The notes: generated by a model from the sequence alone, not told the origin. DNA of 64,000 nucleotides from Sphingomonas sp. PsM26 (GCA_030433805.1 JARUXA010000016.1:62001-126000); one strand, 5' to 3'. Counted from the stretch's first letter, positions 33,212 to 43,900 are shown. Numbers and translations are program-made.

Positions 33212-33730
33212 TCAGATTTCCTTGACCAGCATCAGGAATGCCGAGCCGAAGCGGATTTTGGAGGCGCGCGCGGCGGCGCGGTTGACGATGATCTGGGTCT
33301 TGGGCGCCGAGGTGATGCCGACCACGCACCGGCTCGCCTGGACACAGGCCGTATCGGACGAGATCGTCAGGACCGACGATCTGGCAGCCGCGGCGGCGAT
33401 TCCGCCCTGTTCGGCGCGCAACCCTGTGGTGACGAAGGCGATGTCGAAGCCGCTCAACGAACCCATCGTGCCGATCGGCAGACGGCGGGCACGAATCGCA
33501 CTGCGACCGGCGGCGAGACCCGATCCGATCGAGCGTTCGATCGCATTGGCTTCCGCTTCCGAGGCCGCATTGTCGGGGTCGAACAGGATCGCCGCCGCGA
33601 CCGTTCCGCTGGGCGGCGGCTGAAGGAAGGAAACGACTCGCGCCGCGATCGGCACGTTGAGTTCCGCGCTCGACGGCGCGGCCACGACCAGCACCATAAC
33701 GGCGCACATGGATGACCAGGATTTGAACAC
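33212..33730 (-). CDS. YfiR-like (DUF4154) periplasmic protein
   Basis: This is a 172-residue protein with a signal peptide (ending SSAEL). The GTG start is chosen for its AGGGGG ribosome site; the frame extends to 33778. The C-terminal end, IVNRAAARASKIRFGSAFL, has the NxxAARxxxxxF pattern of the YfiR family, and two Cys in DTACVQASRC could form a disulfide. In Pseudomonas, YfiR restrains the diguanylate cyclase YfiN in the periplasm. Here its partners are a TonB receptor and a chemoreceptor instead. Confidence 0.75.
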   Translation of the reverse strand: MFKSWSSMCAVMVLVVAAPSSAELNVPIAARVVSFLQPPPSGTVAAAILFDPDNAASEAEANAIERSIGSGLAAGRSAIRARRLPIGTMGSLSGFDIAFVTTGLRAEQGGIAAAAARSSVLTISSDTACVQASRCVVGITSAPKTQIIVNRAAARASKIRFGSAFLMLVKEI

Positions 33731-33793
33731 GCTACCCCCTACACGACGATCAGCGTCATCGCAGGCGGGCGTCTCCAATCGGTTAACACGGCG

Positions 33794-33809
33794 GTTAAGT
33801 GGCGGTTAG
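33794..33809 (-). promoter_or_regulatory. CtrA-like binding site upstream of the YfiR operon
   Basis: On the minus strand the sequence is ctaa-N7-ttaac, one mismatch from the alphaproteobacterial CtrA consensus TTAA-N7-TTAAC. A further ttaacc follows 12 bp on, giving three TAACCG repeats at 11-12 bp spacing. It lies 64-79 bp before the GTG of the YfiR-like gene. CtrA often controls motility and chemotaxis genes, which suits this operon. Confidence 0.4.
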
Positions 33810-33895
33810 GTAGGCAATATTTTGGATCTGCGGTCGCTGTGCGCATTCCGCACGAGGGGCTTTCCTCGTCATGCTTCAGGCGATTTCGCTGCGCG

Positions 33896-34711
33896 TCAGA
33901 CCTCAAGCGTGCGGCCGTGGCGACCGGCGAGGTCGACGATGTAATGCCATGCGACGCGTCCAGAACGACTGCCGCGGCGAGTCGCCCAGCCGACTGCATC
34001 CGTGGGGTCGAACGGCAGGTCGTGCGCGGTCGCATAAGCGCGGACGATCGCCAGATAGCCGTCCTGATCGACGACATGGAACCCGAGGCTCAGTCCGAAT
34101 CGGTCCGCCAGCGCAAGGCCGTCATCGGCGGCGTCGCGCGGATTGACCGCGTTCGGCTGGTCGATCAGGTCGCGCGGGACGAGATGGCGGCGGTTCGACG
34201 TGACCACGAGCCGCGCATTGGCCGGCCGCGCCTCCGCGCCCCCATCCAGCATCGAGCGCAGCGCGCGCCCGTCGGCGGCCGCATCGAACCCGAGATCGTC
34301 GAGGAACAGTAGGAATGCCCGCGGAACGTCCGCGATCAGGCGGAACAGCGCGGGCAAGGTATCGAGCTGCGGCGTGACGATCTCAATCAGCGCAAGGTTT
34401 CCGTCGGCCGCCTGCACTGCGCCAGTCACGCTCTTGACCAGCGCGGACTTGCCCGACCCGCGCGCGCCCCACAGCAGGACGTCGTGGGCGGCGGCACCGT
34501 CCGCCAGACGCTCCGCGGTCGCGAGTAGCGCGGCTTTCTGGGCATCGATGCCATGCAGCCGGTCGAGTGGCAGCGGGCGAAACGCACGCACCGGTTCGAG
34601 CGCCACGCCGCGCCAGACATAGGCCTGGTGCGCGGAGGGATCGGCCGACTCTGCCTGGGGCGGGGACAGGCGTTCGAGCGCGGCGGCGATACGGGCGAGC
34701 GGTTTGGTCAT
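33896..34711 (-). CDS. AAA+ ATPase of the DUF815 family
   Basis: This is a 271-residue cytoplasmic ATPase. Walker A is GARGSGKS (82-89), Walker B is FLLFLDDLGF (about 127), and the sensor region TSNRRHL follows. The N-terminal PLPLDRLHGIDAQKAAL and the ending YIVDLAGRHGRTL are typical of DUF815. The start is the ATG before TKPLARIAAAL; the frame upstream is not protein-like. Members are predicted ATPases of unknown role. Confidence 0.85.
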   Translation of the reverse strand: MTKPLARIAAALERLSPPQAESADPSAHQAYVWRGVALEPVRAFRPLPLDRLHGIDAQKAALLATAERLADGAAAHDVLLWGARGSGKSALVKSVTGAVQAADGNLALIEIVTPQLDTLPALFRLIADVPRAFLLFLDDLGFDAAADGRALRSMLDGGAEARPANARLVVTSNRRHLVPRDLIDQPNAVNPRDAADDGLALADRFGLSLGFHVVDQDGYLAIVRAYATAHDLPFDPTDAVGWATRRGSRSGRVAWHYIVDLAGRHGRTLEV

Positions 34712-34773
34712 CGCCGGAGTGCTACACGCCGCGGCGGGGTATCGCCAGCAGGAGCGCGGCATTGGGGATTGTA

Positions 34774-34928
34774 ATGCCCGAACAGTCTGACGATCTTGCG
34801 GATACCCTGCTTGCCTCGACGGAAGCCCGACAGGGACTCTGTCGGCGATGGAGGCCGATCTGGCGGAAATCGACAAAGAAGGGTTGAAGGCGGGAGCCCG
34901 CGCGGGCATCGCGGGTTATCAGGTGTAA
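34774..34928 (+). pseudogene. Possible small gene with a frameshift, upstream of the mannose-1-P guanylyltransferase
   Basis: Frame 1 reads MPEQSDDLADTLLASTEA and then runs into Arg/Trp-rich nonsense to a stop at 34887. From about 34840 another frame continues sensibly as TGTLSAMEADLAEIDKEG and on to GIAGYQV with a TAA at 34928. The two halves look like one acidic 50-residue protein broken by a single indel. The alternatives are a sequencing error, programmed frameshifting, or a start at the ATG at 34848. No homologue is recognised. Confidence 0.35.
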
Positions 34929-34964
34929 GCGCGCGTTATAGCGAGCGGAGAAGAGGAATTTTGT

Positions 34965-36026
34965 ATGTCGCAGTCCACGTCGATCGTTCCGGTTATCCTG
35001 TCGGGCGGATCGGGGACTAGACTGTGGCCGATGTCGACGCCCGAGATGCCCAAGCAGATGCTGGCACTGACGGCGGACGAAACGATGCTCCAGCTGACTG
35101 CGCTGCGCGCACAGGGGGAGACGTTCGCCGCGCCGATCGTCGTGGCGAATGCTCGCCATGTGGACATGGTGGAAGCACAGCTGGAGGCGATTTCCGCTGC
35201 ACCGCAGGCGCTTATTCTCGAACCAGCCGGGCGCAACACGGCACCTGCGATCGCGCTGGCGGCATTGGTGGCGGCAGGCGATGCGCCGCTGCTGGTGACG
35301 CCGTCGGACCACGTGATCCTCGACGTGCCCGCCTTTCATGCGGCGATCCAAGCGGCGTTGCCGCTGGTCGAGCAGGGGTGGCTGGTGACCTTCGGTATCG
35401 ATCCGCAAGCGCCGGAGACGGGCTATGGCTGGATTCGTATCGGCGAGGAGATTTCGGGGGGCGTCCACCGCGTCGCCAATTTCGTCGAGAAGCCGCCGCG
35501 CGATGCCGCCGAGGCAATGCTGGCGGCGGGCGATCACGCCTGGAACGGCGGGATCTTCCTGTTCCGCGCCGATGCGTATCTTGCCGCACTCGCGACCCAC
35601 GCGCCCGAGATGCTCGCCGCCTGCGAGAAGGCGATGACGAGCGCGCGCCGCGAGGGAACGCGCGTGTTTCCGGATGCAGCGGCGTTTGCGGCGGCACCGT
35701 CCGATTCGATCGATTATGCCGTGATGGAAAAGGCCGAGCGCGTCGCGGTCGTCCCCGTCAGCATGGGGTGGAGCGATCTCGGCAGCTGGGATGCGCTCCA
35801 CGAAATCAGCGAGCGCGATGCCGACGGCAACGCGCACGGTGGGCAGGGCGACGGCGAAGTCATCGCGATCGACACCAAGAACTGCCTGGTTCGTAGCGAC
35901 GGCGCGCGGGTCGCGTTGGTCGGGGTCGAGGATCTGATCGTCGTGGCCAGCGGCAAGGACATCCTGATCCTCCCGCGCGGGCGGAGCCAGGAGGTCAAGG
36001 CACTGATCGAGGCGATGAAGCGCTGA
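34965..36026 (+). CDS. manC: Mannose-1-phosphate guanylyltransferase (GDP-mannose pyrophosphorylase)
   Basis: This is a 353-residue nucleotidyltransferase making GDP-mannose from mannose-1-P and GTP. The activation motif GGSGTRLWP (14-22) with PKQ (29-31), the EKP metal/sugar motif (about 176), and the late GWSDLGSWDAL block are all visible. It lacks the C-terminal phosphomannose isomerase domain of the bifunctional ManC/AlgA type, so it is the short form. A GAAGAGGAA ribosome site precedes the ATG. The product could feed the glycosyltransferase at 54 kb and surface polysaccharides. Confidence 0.92.
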   Translation: MSQSTSIVPVILSGGSGTRLWPMSTPEMPKQMLALTADETMLQLTALRAQGETFAAPIVVANARHVDMVEAQLEAISAAPQALILEPAGRNTAPAIALAALVAAGDAPLLVTPSDHVILDVPAFHAAIQAALPLVEQGWLVTFGIDPQAPETGYGWIRIGEEISGGVHRVANFVEKPPRDAAEAMLAAGDHAWNGGIFLFRADAYLAALATHAPEMLAACEKAMTSARREGTRVFPDAAAFAAAPSDSIDYAVMEKAERVAVVPVSMGWSDLGSWDALHEISERDADGNAHGGQGDGEVIAIDTKNCLVRSDGARVALVGVEDLIVVASGKDILILPRGRSQEVKALIEAMKR

Positions 36027-36038
36027 TGGAGGAACGAT

Positions 36039-36065
36039 CCCCCCGCCGCCTGGTGCGGCGGGGGG
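36039..36065. terminator. Strong hairpin between convergent manC and TonB receptor genes
   Basis: An 11-bp perfect stem ccccccgccgc/gcggcgggggg with a 5-nt loop lies in a 46-bp convergent gap. It is very stable but without a U tract; it could stop transcription from both directions. Confidence 0.7.
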
Positions 36066-36072
36066 AGTAGCG

Positions 36073-38853
36073 TCAGAAGGCCAGCTGGACGCCGACGCGG
36101 AAGCTCTGGCGATAGCGTTCGTTCTCGATCACTTGCGTCTTGACCGCCTGATAGCGGCGCCACGGGGAATCGAGCAGATTGCTCGCCTCGACGAACAGCG
36201 TGTACGCCTTGACCGGCGAGAAACCGATCCGCGCGTCGAGCGAATTGTTCTCACCCGTATATTGGTCGGTCGCGGTCGAATCCCCCAGCGTGTCGAGATA
36301 GGCCGAGCGATAGGTGTAGGCGAGCCGCGCGGTCAGGCCGTATTTCTCGTAGAAGATCTGCGCGGTGCCGATGTATTTCGATTGGAGGAAGTTGGGCACC
36401 TTGTCCGCGCGATTGGGGACGCCGCGCGCGGACCCGTCGGTGTAAGTGAAGTTGCCCGACACGCCGAGGCCATCGAGCGGCGAGGGCAGGAAGTGCAGCT
36501 GGGTCTGCAGGTTCGCCTCGACCCCGTAGAGCTCGGCGCTCTGCGCGTTGATCGGCTGCGTCACCAGCGCGTTGCTGAAGGTGACGCCGCCGAACGTCCC
36601 CGCGCGGTTGACCCCTGCGGTAAAGATCGGATCGTCGAGATGCTTGTAGAAGGCGGCGACCGACAGAATGCCCTGGCCCGGCAGGTAATATTCCGCCGAC
36701 AGATCCCCCGCGACCGCCTTGTACGGCTTGAGCGCGGGGTTGCCGAGCGCGACCACGCCCTTGTTGTTCGTCGTGTCCGATACGCTCGTATAAGGCGCGA
36801 GATCGGCATAATTGGGCCGGCCGATCGCGGTGGTCGCTGCCGCACGCAGCACCAGCCTGTCGGTCGCGTCGAAGCGGACGTTCAGGTCGGGGAAGGCGTC
36901 GGTGTAGCGCCGCGTATTGACGACGTTGAAGCCCTGGCTCGCGGTCGAGGCGGTGGTGAAGGACTTGCCCTTGTACGTGCCGTCGGTGTGCTCGACCCGG
37001 ACGCCCGGAATGATCGTGAGCGCATCGAACTTGAACGTGCCCATCACGTATCCGGCGAAGACCTTCTCGCTCAAATCGTAATCGTTGACCAGCGAGTTGG
37101 CGAGGCTGCCCGCCGCGTCGAGCGTGCGTGCGCCGGGGTTGGTGACGGTGTAATAGGTCTGCGCGCGATCGTAATCGATCCGCGGACCGACCGCATAGCG
37201 ACCGTCGTAGATCGTGCTACCGTCGTTGCTAGACGCGCCGGTCGTCGAAAGATTGCCCGCGGTCAGATTATACTGCTGGAAATCGCGGTTGTTGGTCTTG
37301 TCGGTCTGCTGGAACTTGCCGCCGAGCTTGATCGTGCTGTCGCTGCCGAGCCCGATCGGGACGGTCAAATCGGCGCGGCCCTGGTACAGATCCTCCGCAG
37401 CGCGACGCCGGTCGTAATTGACGCGGTAGCCGCTGAAGAGGGCGGGGTTGGTCGGCGTCGCATTGGCGGTGTTGACGGTGAACAAAGGATCGCTGCGATC
37501 GAGCGACAGGCCGGTAAGCGCGGTGCTGCCGGTGCGGAACGAATATTCCGAGCGGAGCGGGTCCTTCTTGAGCGCCTTGCTGTAGGTGCCGCTGACTTCG
37601 ACCTGGGATCCGCCGAACCCGACCTTGCCGCCCAACTGGCCGGTAAAGGTCGAATCGTCCTCGTTGCGCAGCCGCAGGAAGCGCGTCCCACGCGAACTGA
37701 ACGTGCCCCCCGCCGCGACCGTCGCGGTCTGCGGGATCTCGATGCGGAACTGGTCGCGCGTTTCGTGATCCTTGAACGCCGAATAGAGTGTGCGGAGATA
37801 GACGCTGGTGGTCGCGTTCGGGCGCCAGTCGAAATTGCCGACCGCGCCGTAGCGGGTGCGCGTGAGGTTGTAATCGCGGACGCGGAAATCGTCGGGCACG
37901 TCGACGCCGTTGACCGTCTTCCAGTTGGACGATCCCTGGAAATTCTCGGACTCGATCGGGCGGCGCGAATAGTTGGCTGACAACACGATCCCGAAGGTCT
38001 TGTCCGCACCGAAGCGCGAGCCAGCGGTGATGTCGCCCTCATAAGGGCTGCGGCTGTTGAGATTGTTGTAGCCGTTGACGAGCCGCGCGTTGGCGAACGC
38101 CTTGGTCCGGTCGAATGCGGTCAGCGTGTCGATGTCGACCTGGCCCGCGATCGCGTTGGCGTCGCGATCGGGGGTGAGCGACTTGATGACGGTGACCGAG
38201 CCGATCAGCGACGACGGGATATCGTCGAGCTTGACCTGGCGACCCTCGGGCTCGGGGGCAGGGGCGGTCTGGCCGTTGATCGTGACGTTGGCGAGGTTCG
38301 GGTTGGCGCCGCGAATGATGACGTAGCGGCCTTCGCCCTGATCGTTGGCGACCGAGATGCCGGGCAGGCGACGGACCGCTTCGGCGACGTTCTGGTCGGG
38401 CAGCTTGCCGACGTCATTCGCGTTGAGCCTATCCTGGATGAAATTCGACGTGCGCTTCGCTTGCAGCGCGCGGCGGTCGGCGGCGCGCTGGCCGGTGACG
38501 ACGATGTCGTTGCCAGCGGGGTCGGCGATCGGCGGGTCGAGCCGGAATTCCACGACAGTCGGGGCATCGCTCGAGACCGCCGCGCGCGTGGCGCGGGGGT
38601 AACCGACGTAGCGGAAGGTCAGCTCGACCGGGCCGGCGGGAAGATCGCGCAGGACGAACATGCCGTCGTCGTCGGCGACCGCGCTGCGGTCGCCTGCCGT
38701 GACGGTTGCGCCCGGAAGCGCGTTGCCCGTCGCGGGATCGACGACGCGCCCGGCGACGTCTGCGGCAAAGGCCGTGGTTGCGGTCGAAGCAAGCAGGGCA
38801 GCACAAAGCGCCGCCCGAGGCGCGCACGTGCGCGCCCGGAAGTTTCCGAACAT
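36073..38853 (-). CDS. TonB-dependent receptor with N-terminal carboxypeptidase-regulatory-like domain
   Basis: This is a 926-residue outer-membrane receptor. The signal peptide ends TAFAAD. A beta-sandwich CarboxypepD_reg-like domain follows (about 32-110; GRVVDPATGNALPGATV). The plug begins NDIVVTGQRAADRRALQAKR and contains VGKLPDQNVAEAVRRLPGI and IIRGANPNLANVTINGQ. The barrel runs to a C-terminal ...RVGVQLAF. This is the SusC-reminiscent carbohydrate/peptide class common in sphingomonads. It is a single gene, with no neighbouring hydrolase to suggest a substrate. Confidence 0.9.
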   Translation of the reverse strand: MFGNFRARTCAPRAALCAALLASTATTAFAADVAGRVVDPATGNALPGATVTAGDRSAVADDDGMFVLRDLPAGPVELTFRYVGYPRATRAAVSSDAPTVVEFRLDPPIADPAGNDIVVTGQRAADRRALQAKRTSNFIQDRLNANDVGKLPDQNVAEAVRRLPGISVANDQGEGRYVIIRGANPNLANVTINGQTAPAPEPEGRQVKLDDIPSSLIGSVTVIKSLTPDRDANAIAGQVDIDTLTAFDRTKAFANARLVNGYNNLNSRSPYEGDITAGSRFGADKTFGIVLSANYSRRPIESENFQGSSNWKTVNGVDVPDDFRVRDYNLTRTRYGAVGNFDWRPNATTSVYLRTLYSAFKDHETRDQFRIEIPQTATVAAGGTFSSRGTRFLRLRNEDDSTFTGQLGGKVGFGGSQVEVSGTYSKALKKDPLRSEYSFRTGSTALTGLSLDRSDPLFTVNTANATPTNPALFSGYRVNYDRRRAAEDLYQGRADLTVPIGLGSDSTIKLGGKFQQTDKTNNRDFQQYNLTAGNLSTTGASSNDGSTIYDGRYAVGPRIDYDRAQTYYTVTNPGARTLDAAGSLANSLVNDYDLSEKVFAGYVMGTFKFDALTIIPGVRVEHTDGTYKGKSFTTASTASQGFNVVNTRRYTDAFPDLNVRFDATDRLVLRAAATTAIGRPNYADLAPYTSVSDTTNNKGVVALGNPALKPYKAVAGDLSAEYYLPGQGILSVAAFYKHLDDPIFTAGVNRAGTFGGVTFSNALVTQPINAQSAELYGVEANLQTQLHFLPSPLDGLGVSGNFTYTDGSARGVPNRADKVPNFLQSKYIGTAQIFYEKYGLTARLAYTYRSAYLDTLGDSTATDQYTGENNSLDARIGFSPVKAYTLFVEASNLLDSPWRRYQAVKTQVIENERYRQSFRVGVQLAF

Positions 38854-38987
38854 TAGCGATTTCCCCTGACAAAGGCCGGGGGTTCCCGGTCCTTCGTGAT
38901 CCTGGCGCGCTACCCGATGTTCATGACGGCAGCGTGACGGTCGGGCGGATCACGTGGGAATCGTGCGCCTTTCCTGTTCCATACGAA

Positions 38988-39017
38988 AAGGGCCGGGGGA
39001 TTGCTCCCCCGGCCCTT
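38988..39017 (-). terminator. Rho-independent terminator of groESL
   Basis: Read on the minus strand there is a 13-bp perfect stem (aagggccggggga and complement) with a 4-nt loop followed by TTCG, about 90 bp after the groEL stop. It fits the end of the groES-groEL transcript. Confidence 0.75.
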
Positions 39018-39108
39018 CGCGTTGGTCCAGCCGATGGTGGCCGGGCAGGTCCGGTTTCTCCGGATCCGTCGGGCCCGCGTGGCTTTCGCCAGCGCAGGCC
39101 CTGTCGGA

Positions 39109-40755
<1,647 letters not shown>

Positions 40756-40808
40756 GGTGGGCTACCCTTTCAGAAGTTGAAGATAGTGAAGGTCGTTTAC
40801 GGAAGAAT

Positions 40809-41096
40809 TCAGGCAACGATGCCGAGAATGTCCGATTCCTTCATGATCAGAAGGTCTTCGCCGTCGATCTTGATTTCGGTGCCGGACCATTTGCCGAATA
40901 GCACCTTGTCGCCAGCCTTGACTTCGAGCGGGTGGATTTCACCGGCTTCGTTACGCGCGCCAGTGCCGGCGGCGACGACTTCGCCTTCCTGCGGCTTTTC
41001 CTTGGCGGTTTCCGGGATGATGATCCCGCCTGCGGTCTTCTCTTCTGCCTCTACGCGGCGGACGAGGACGCGGTCGTGCAACGGACGAAAGTTCAT
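40809..41096 (-). CDS. groS: Co-chaperonin GroES (Hsp10)
   Basis: This is the 95-residue lid protein of GroEL, starting MNFRPLHDRVLVRRVEAEEKT. It contains the mobile loop GGIIIPETAKEKPQEG and ends DILGIVA. It is the first gene of the heat-shock operon; a CIRCE element lies 31 bp upstream of its ATG. Confidence 0.98.
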   Translation of the reverse strand: MNFRPLHDRVLVRRVEAEEKTAGGIIIPETAKEKPQEGEVVAAGTGARNEAGEIHPLEVKAGDKVLFGKWSGTEIKIDGEDLLIMKESDILGIVA

Positions 41097-41126
41097 GCGC
41101 GGAGTCCCTTATCTTGTGAACAGCTG

Positions 41127-41153
41127 TTGGCACTCGCCATCGGTGAGTGCCAG
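41127..41153 (-). promoter_or_regulatory. CIRCE operator of groESL (HrcA binding site)
   Basis: The inverted repeat ttggcactc-N9-gagtgccag is a near-perfect match to the CIRCE consensus TTAGCACTC-N9-GAGTGCTAA, placed directly upstream of groES. HrcA repression with release on heat shock is expected; hrcA is not in the window. Confidence 0.93.
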
Positions 41154-41347
41154 CACACCGCATATGCGTACGCCACCCAGCATCGTCAATACGGGCGATC
41201 CGCGATTCTCTGGTCAGCCGGTCCTATTCACGGGCAGGCCGAACCGCCCCGCAAAAGCTGTGTTGTGCCGCTAACACGCATTTACTCCGCACGGGGGCTG
41301 CTCTAGCTGTACGCAGGATTTTTCCGCATTTGCAGGGAGCGGCGCAG

Positions 41348-43243
41348 GTGAAACTCGTTCGAGGCGCTTGGAAGTTACTGGTCGGTATCAAGGACGCGCT
41401 GGTGCTGGTCGCCATGCTGTTGTTCTTCGGCCTGTTATTCGGCCTGCTCGCGGCAAAACCCAATACGGGCGCGGTCAAGGACGGCGCGCTGGTGCTCAAG
41501 CTCGACGGCCCGATTGTCGAGCAGCCGTCGCCCGGTGATCCGTTCGCGACCCTCGGCGGCGGTGGGTCGACCCCTGAATATCGCCTGCGTGACGTGGTGC
41601 GTGCGCTCGACAAGGCGGCGAAGGACGACCGCGTCAAGACCGTGGTGCTCGATCTCGACTCGTTCGCGGGCGGCTATCCCGCCGCGCTGACCGAAGTCGG
41701 CGATGCGCTGCGCCGCGTGCGTGACGGTTCCGATGGGAAGGGGGGCAAGCCGGTGCTCGCCTACGCAACCGCTTATACCGACGGCGGATATCGCCTCGCC
41801 GCGAACGCCAGCGAGATCTGGATGAGCCCGATGGGGGGCACGCTGTTCATGGGGCCGGGCGGAAGCCAGCTCTATTACAAGGGCCTGATCGACAAGCTCG
41901 GGGTCAACGCGCACGTCTACCGCGTCGGCAAGTACAAGTCGTTCGTCGAGCCGTACACGCGCACCGAAGCCTCGCCCGAGGCCAAGGAAGAAGTGGTCAA
42001 ATTGTACCAGGTTCTGTTCCAGCAATGGCAGGAAGTGGTCGCAAAGGCGCGACCCAAGGCCAAGTTCCAGCCGTTTTTGACCACGCCTGGCGCGGTCATC
42101 ACCGCGGCGCAGGGAAATATCGCCGAGGCCAACCTCCAGGCGGGGATCGTCGACAAGCTCGGCACCCGGCTCGATTTCGGCAAGCGCGTCGCGCAGCTCG
42201 CAGGCGCGCCGGGTGGCAAGGCGCCGGGGACGTTCAACACGATCAAGCTCGCCAATTACATCGCGGCGAACCCGCTGCCGACCGCAGGTGCCAAGATCGG
42301 CGTGCTGACAATCGCGGGTGACATCATCGACGGCAAGTCCAAGGCGGGCTCGGTCGGTGGCGATACGGTCGCCAAGCTGGTGCTCGAAGGTCTCGCCAAG
42401 AAGGACCTCAAGGCGCTCGTCGTCCGCGTCGATTCGCCCGGCGGCTCGGCGCTCGCGTCCGAGGACATGCGCCGCGCGATTATCGAGGCGAAGGCGCAGA
42501 AGCTGCCGATCGTCGTGTCGATGGGCAATATGGCGGCGTCGGGTGGCTATTGGGTCGCAACCGCAGGCGATGTGATCTTCGCCGAGCCGACGACGATCAC
42601 TGGTTCGATCGGCATCTTCGGGATCATCCCGACCTTCGAGAATACGCTTAAGAAGATCGGCCTGACGTCGGACGGGGTGCGCACCACGCCGCTGTCGGGG
42701 CAGCCGGACATTTACGGCGGCACCACGCCCGAGACCGACACGATCTTCCAGGCGGGAATCGAGAATGGCTATCGCCAGTTCATCACGCGTGTCGCGAATG
42801 CGCGGAAGATGACGCCCGAGCGCGTCAACGAGATCGGGCAGGGACGTGTCTGGGATGGCGGAACCGCGCGGCAGCTCGGTCTGGTCGATCGCTTCGGCGG
42901 GTTGCAGGACGCGATCGACGAAGCCGCCAAGCGCGCCGGGCTGAAGCCGGGTGACGTGCACGCCGAATATCTCGAGAGGAAGCCGGGCGCGTTCGCGATG
43001 ATGATCCAGCAGATCCTGTCGTCGGGTCGCGACGATGACGATGCTTCGGCGGGCGACGCGTTCACCCGGATGGCGGCGGATCGCCGCGCGGTGTTCGCAC
43101 GCGCGCTGGGCGACGTGAAGCGGATCGGCACGGGCGCGGCGATCCAGGCACGCTGCCTCGAATGCGACGGCATCGGCGGGACCGCACCGCGCCCCGGCGA
43201 CGCCAAGCTGCTCGATCTGGTGCTCGCACGGTTCGCGCTGTGA
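41348..43243 (+). CDS. sppA: Signal peptide peptidase SppA, 67-kDa type
   Basis: This is a 631-residue inner-membrane serine protease with one N-terminal membrane helix (about 18-36) and two tandem S49 domains. The Ser-Lys dyad is split between them: Lys197 in GKYKSFVEPYTR and Ser398 in NMAASGGYW. It degrades cleaved signal peptides. The start is the GTG before KLVRGAWKL; the frame upstream to 41147 lacks membrane-protein character. The end overlaps the acetyltransferase gene by GTGA. Confidence 0.93.
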   Translation: MKLVRGAWKLLVGIKDALVLVAMLLFFGLLFGLLAAKPNTGAVKDGALVLKLDGPIVEQPSPGDPFATLGGGGSTPEYRLRDVVRALDKAAKDDRVKTVVLDLDSFAGGYPAALTEVGDALRRVRDGSDGKGGKPVLAYATAYTDGGYRLAANASEIWMSPMGGTLFMGPGGSQLYYKGLIDKLGVNAHVYRVGKYKSFVEPYTRTEASPEAKEEVVKLYQVLFQQWQEVVAKARPKAKFQPFLTTPGAVITAAQGNIAEANLQAGIVDKLGTRLDFGKRVAQLAGAPGGKAPGTFNTIKLANYIAANPLPTAGAKIGVLTIAGDIIDGKSKAGSVGGDTVAKLVLEGLAKKDLKALVVRVDSPGGSALASEDMRRAIIEAKAQKLPIVVSMGNMAASGGYWVATAGDVIFAEPTTITGSIGIFGIIPTFENTLKKIGLTSDGVRTTPLSGQPDIYGGTTPETDTIFQAGIENGYRQFITRVANARKMTPERVNEIGQGRVWDGGTARQLGLVDRFGGLQDAIDEAAKRAGLKPGDVHAEYLERKPGAFAMMIQQILSSGRDDDDASAGDAFTRMAADRRAVFARALGDVKRIGTGAAIQARCLECDGIGGTAPRPGDAKLLDLVLARFAL

Positions 43244-43839
43244 TCGCGCCGCGGGAGGTTCCGTCGGGCGGGCCCACCCCCGTCGCGGTGCGCCCCGCGA
43301 CGCTCGACGATGCGGCGGCGATCGCGGATATCTACCGGCCGTATGTCGAGCGCGGGACGGTCTCGTTCGAAACCGACGCGCCCGACACCGCGACGATGTG
43401 CGCGCGGATGGCCAAGTCGAACGGGCTCTACCCGTGGCTCGTCGTGACCGAGGGCGAGGGCGGGCCGGTGCGGGGGTACGCCTATGCCTCGGCGTTCCGG
43501 GATCGGCCGGCGTATCGCTACACGATCGAGACGACGGTCTATCTCGAGATCGGCACGCAGGGGCGCGGCAACGGGCGGCAATTGTACGACGCGCTGATCG
43601 ACACGGTGCGCGCGCAGGGGTTTACCCATGCGATCGGCGTGATTGCGCTGCCCAACGATCATTCGATCCGGTTGCATGAATCGGTCGGGTTTAGGCGGGC
43701 GGGGTTCTTCCGCGAGGCTGGCTACAAGGACGGGCGCTGGATCGACGTGGGATACTGGCAGTGCGAGCTCAACCCGGCGACGATCCCGCCGCTGGAGCCT
43801 AAGCCGTTTAGTGAGACGGGGATGGTGTGGAGTTGGTGA
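43240..43839 (+). CDS. GNAT N-acetyltransferase, phosphinothricin-acetyltransferase-like
   Basis: This is a 199-residue acyl-CoA transferase with VRPATLDDAAAIADIYRPYVERGTVSFE near its start. The acetyl-CoA loop is GTQGRGNGRQLY, and LHESVGFRRAGFFREAGYKDGRW lies at the end. These are hallmarks of the Pat/Bar/MnaT subgroup, which acetylates methionine sulfone/sulfoximine or phosphinothricin-like amino acids. It is translationally coupled to sppA by GTGA. The physiological substrate is unknown. Confidence 0.88.
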   Translation: MIAPREVPSGGPTPVAVRPATLDDAAAIADIYRPYVERGTVSFETDAPDTATMCARMAKSNGLYPWLVVTEGEGGPVRGYAYASAFRDRPAYRYTIETTVYLEIGTQGRGNGRQLYDALIDTVRAQGFTHAIGVIALPNDHSIRLHESVGFRRAGFFREAGYKDGRWIDVGYWQCELNPATIPPLEPKPFSETGMVWSW

Positions 43840-43859
43840 GGGCGTAGGCGGCTAATTCT

Positions 43860-43897
43860 AAGCCCCTCCCCTTCAGGGGAGGGGTTGGGGTGGGGAA
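43860..43897. repeat. Left arm of the DUF559 element (palindromic repeat, family 2)
   Basis: The arm is the hairpin cccctccccttcagggga(ggggg-type) followed by gttggggtgggg, ending 3 nt before the DUF559 ATG. The gtg between arm and ATG, or the ATG itself, starts the gene, so the arm also supplies the ribosome-binding purines (tggggaag). Confidence 0.8.
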
Positions 43898-43900
43898 GTG

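Noticed and set aside
41155..41347. Possible small gene or RNA between CIRCE and sppA
   Set aside because: The frame running into sppA has no protein-like features and no stable conserved structure could be seen by eye.
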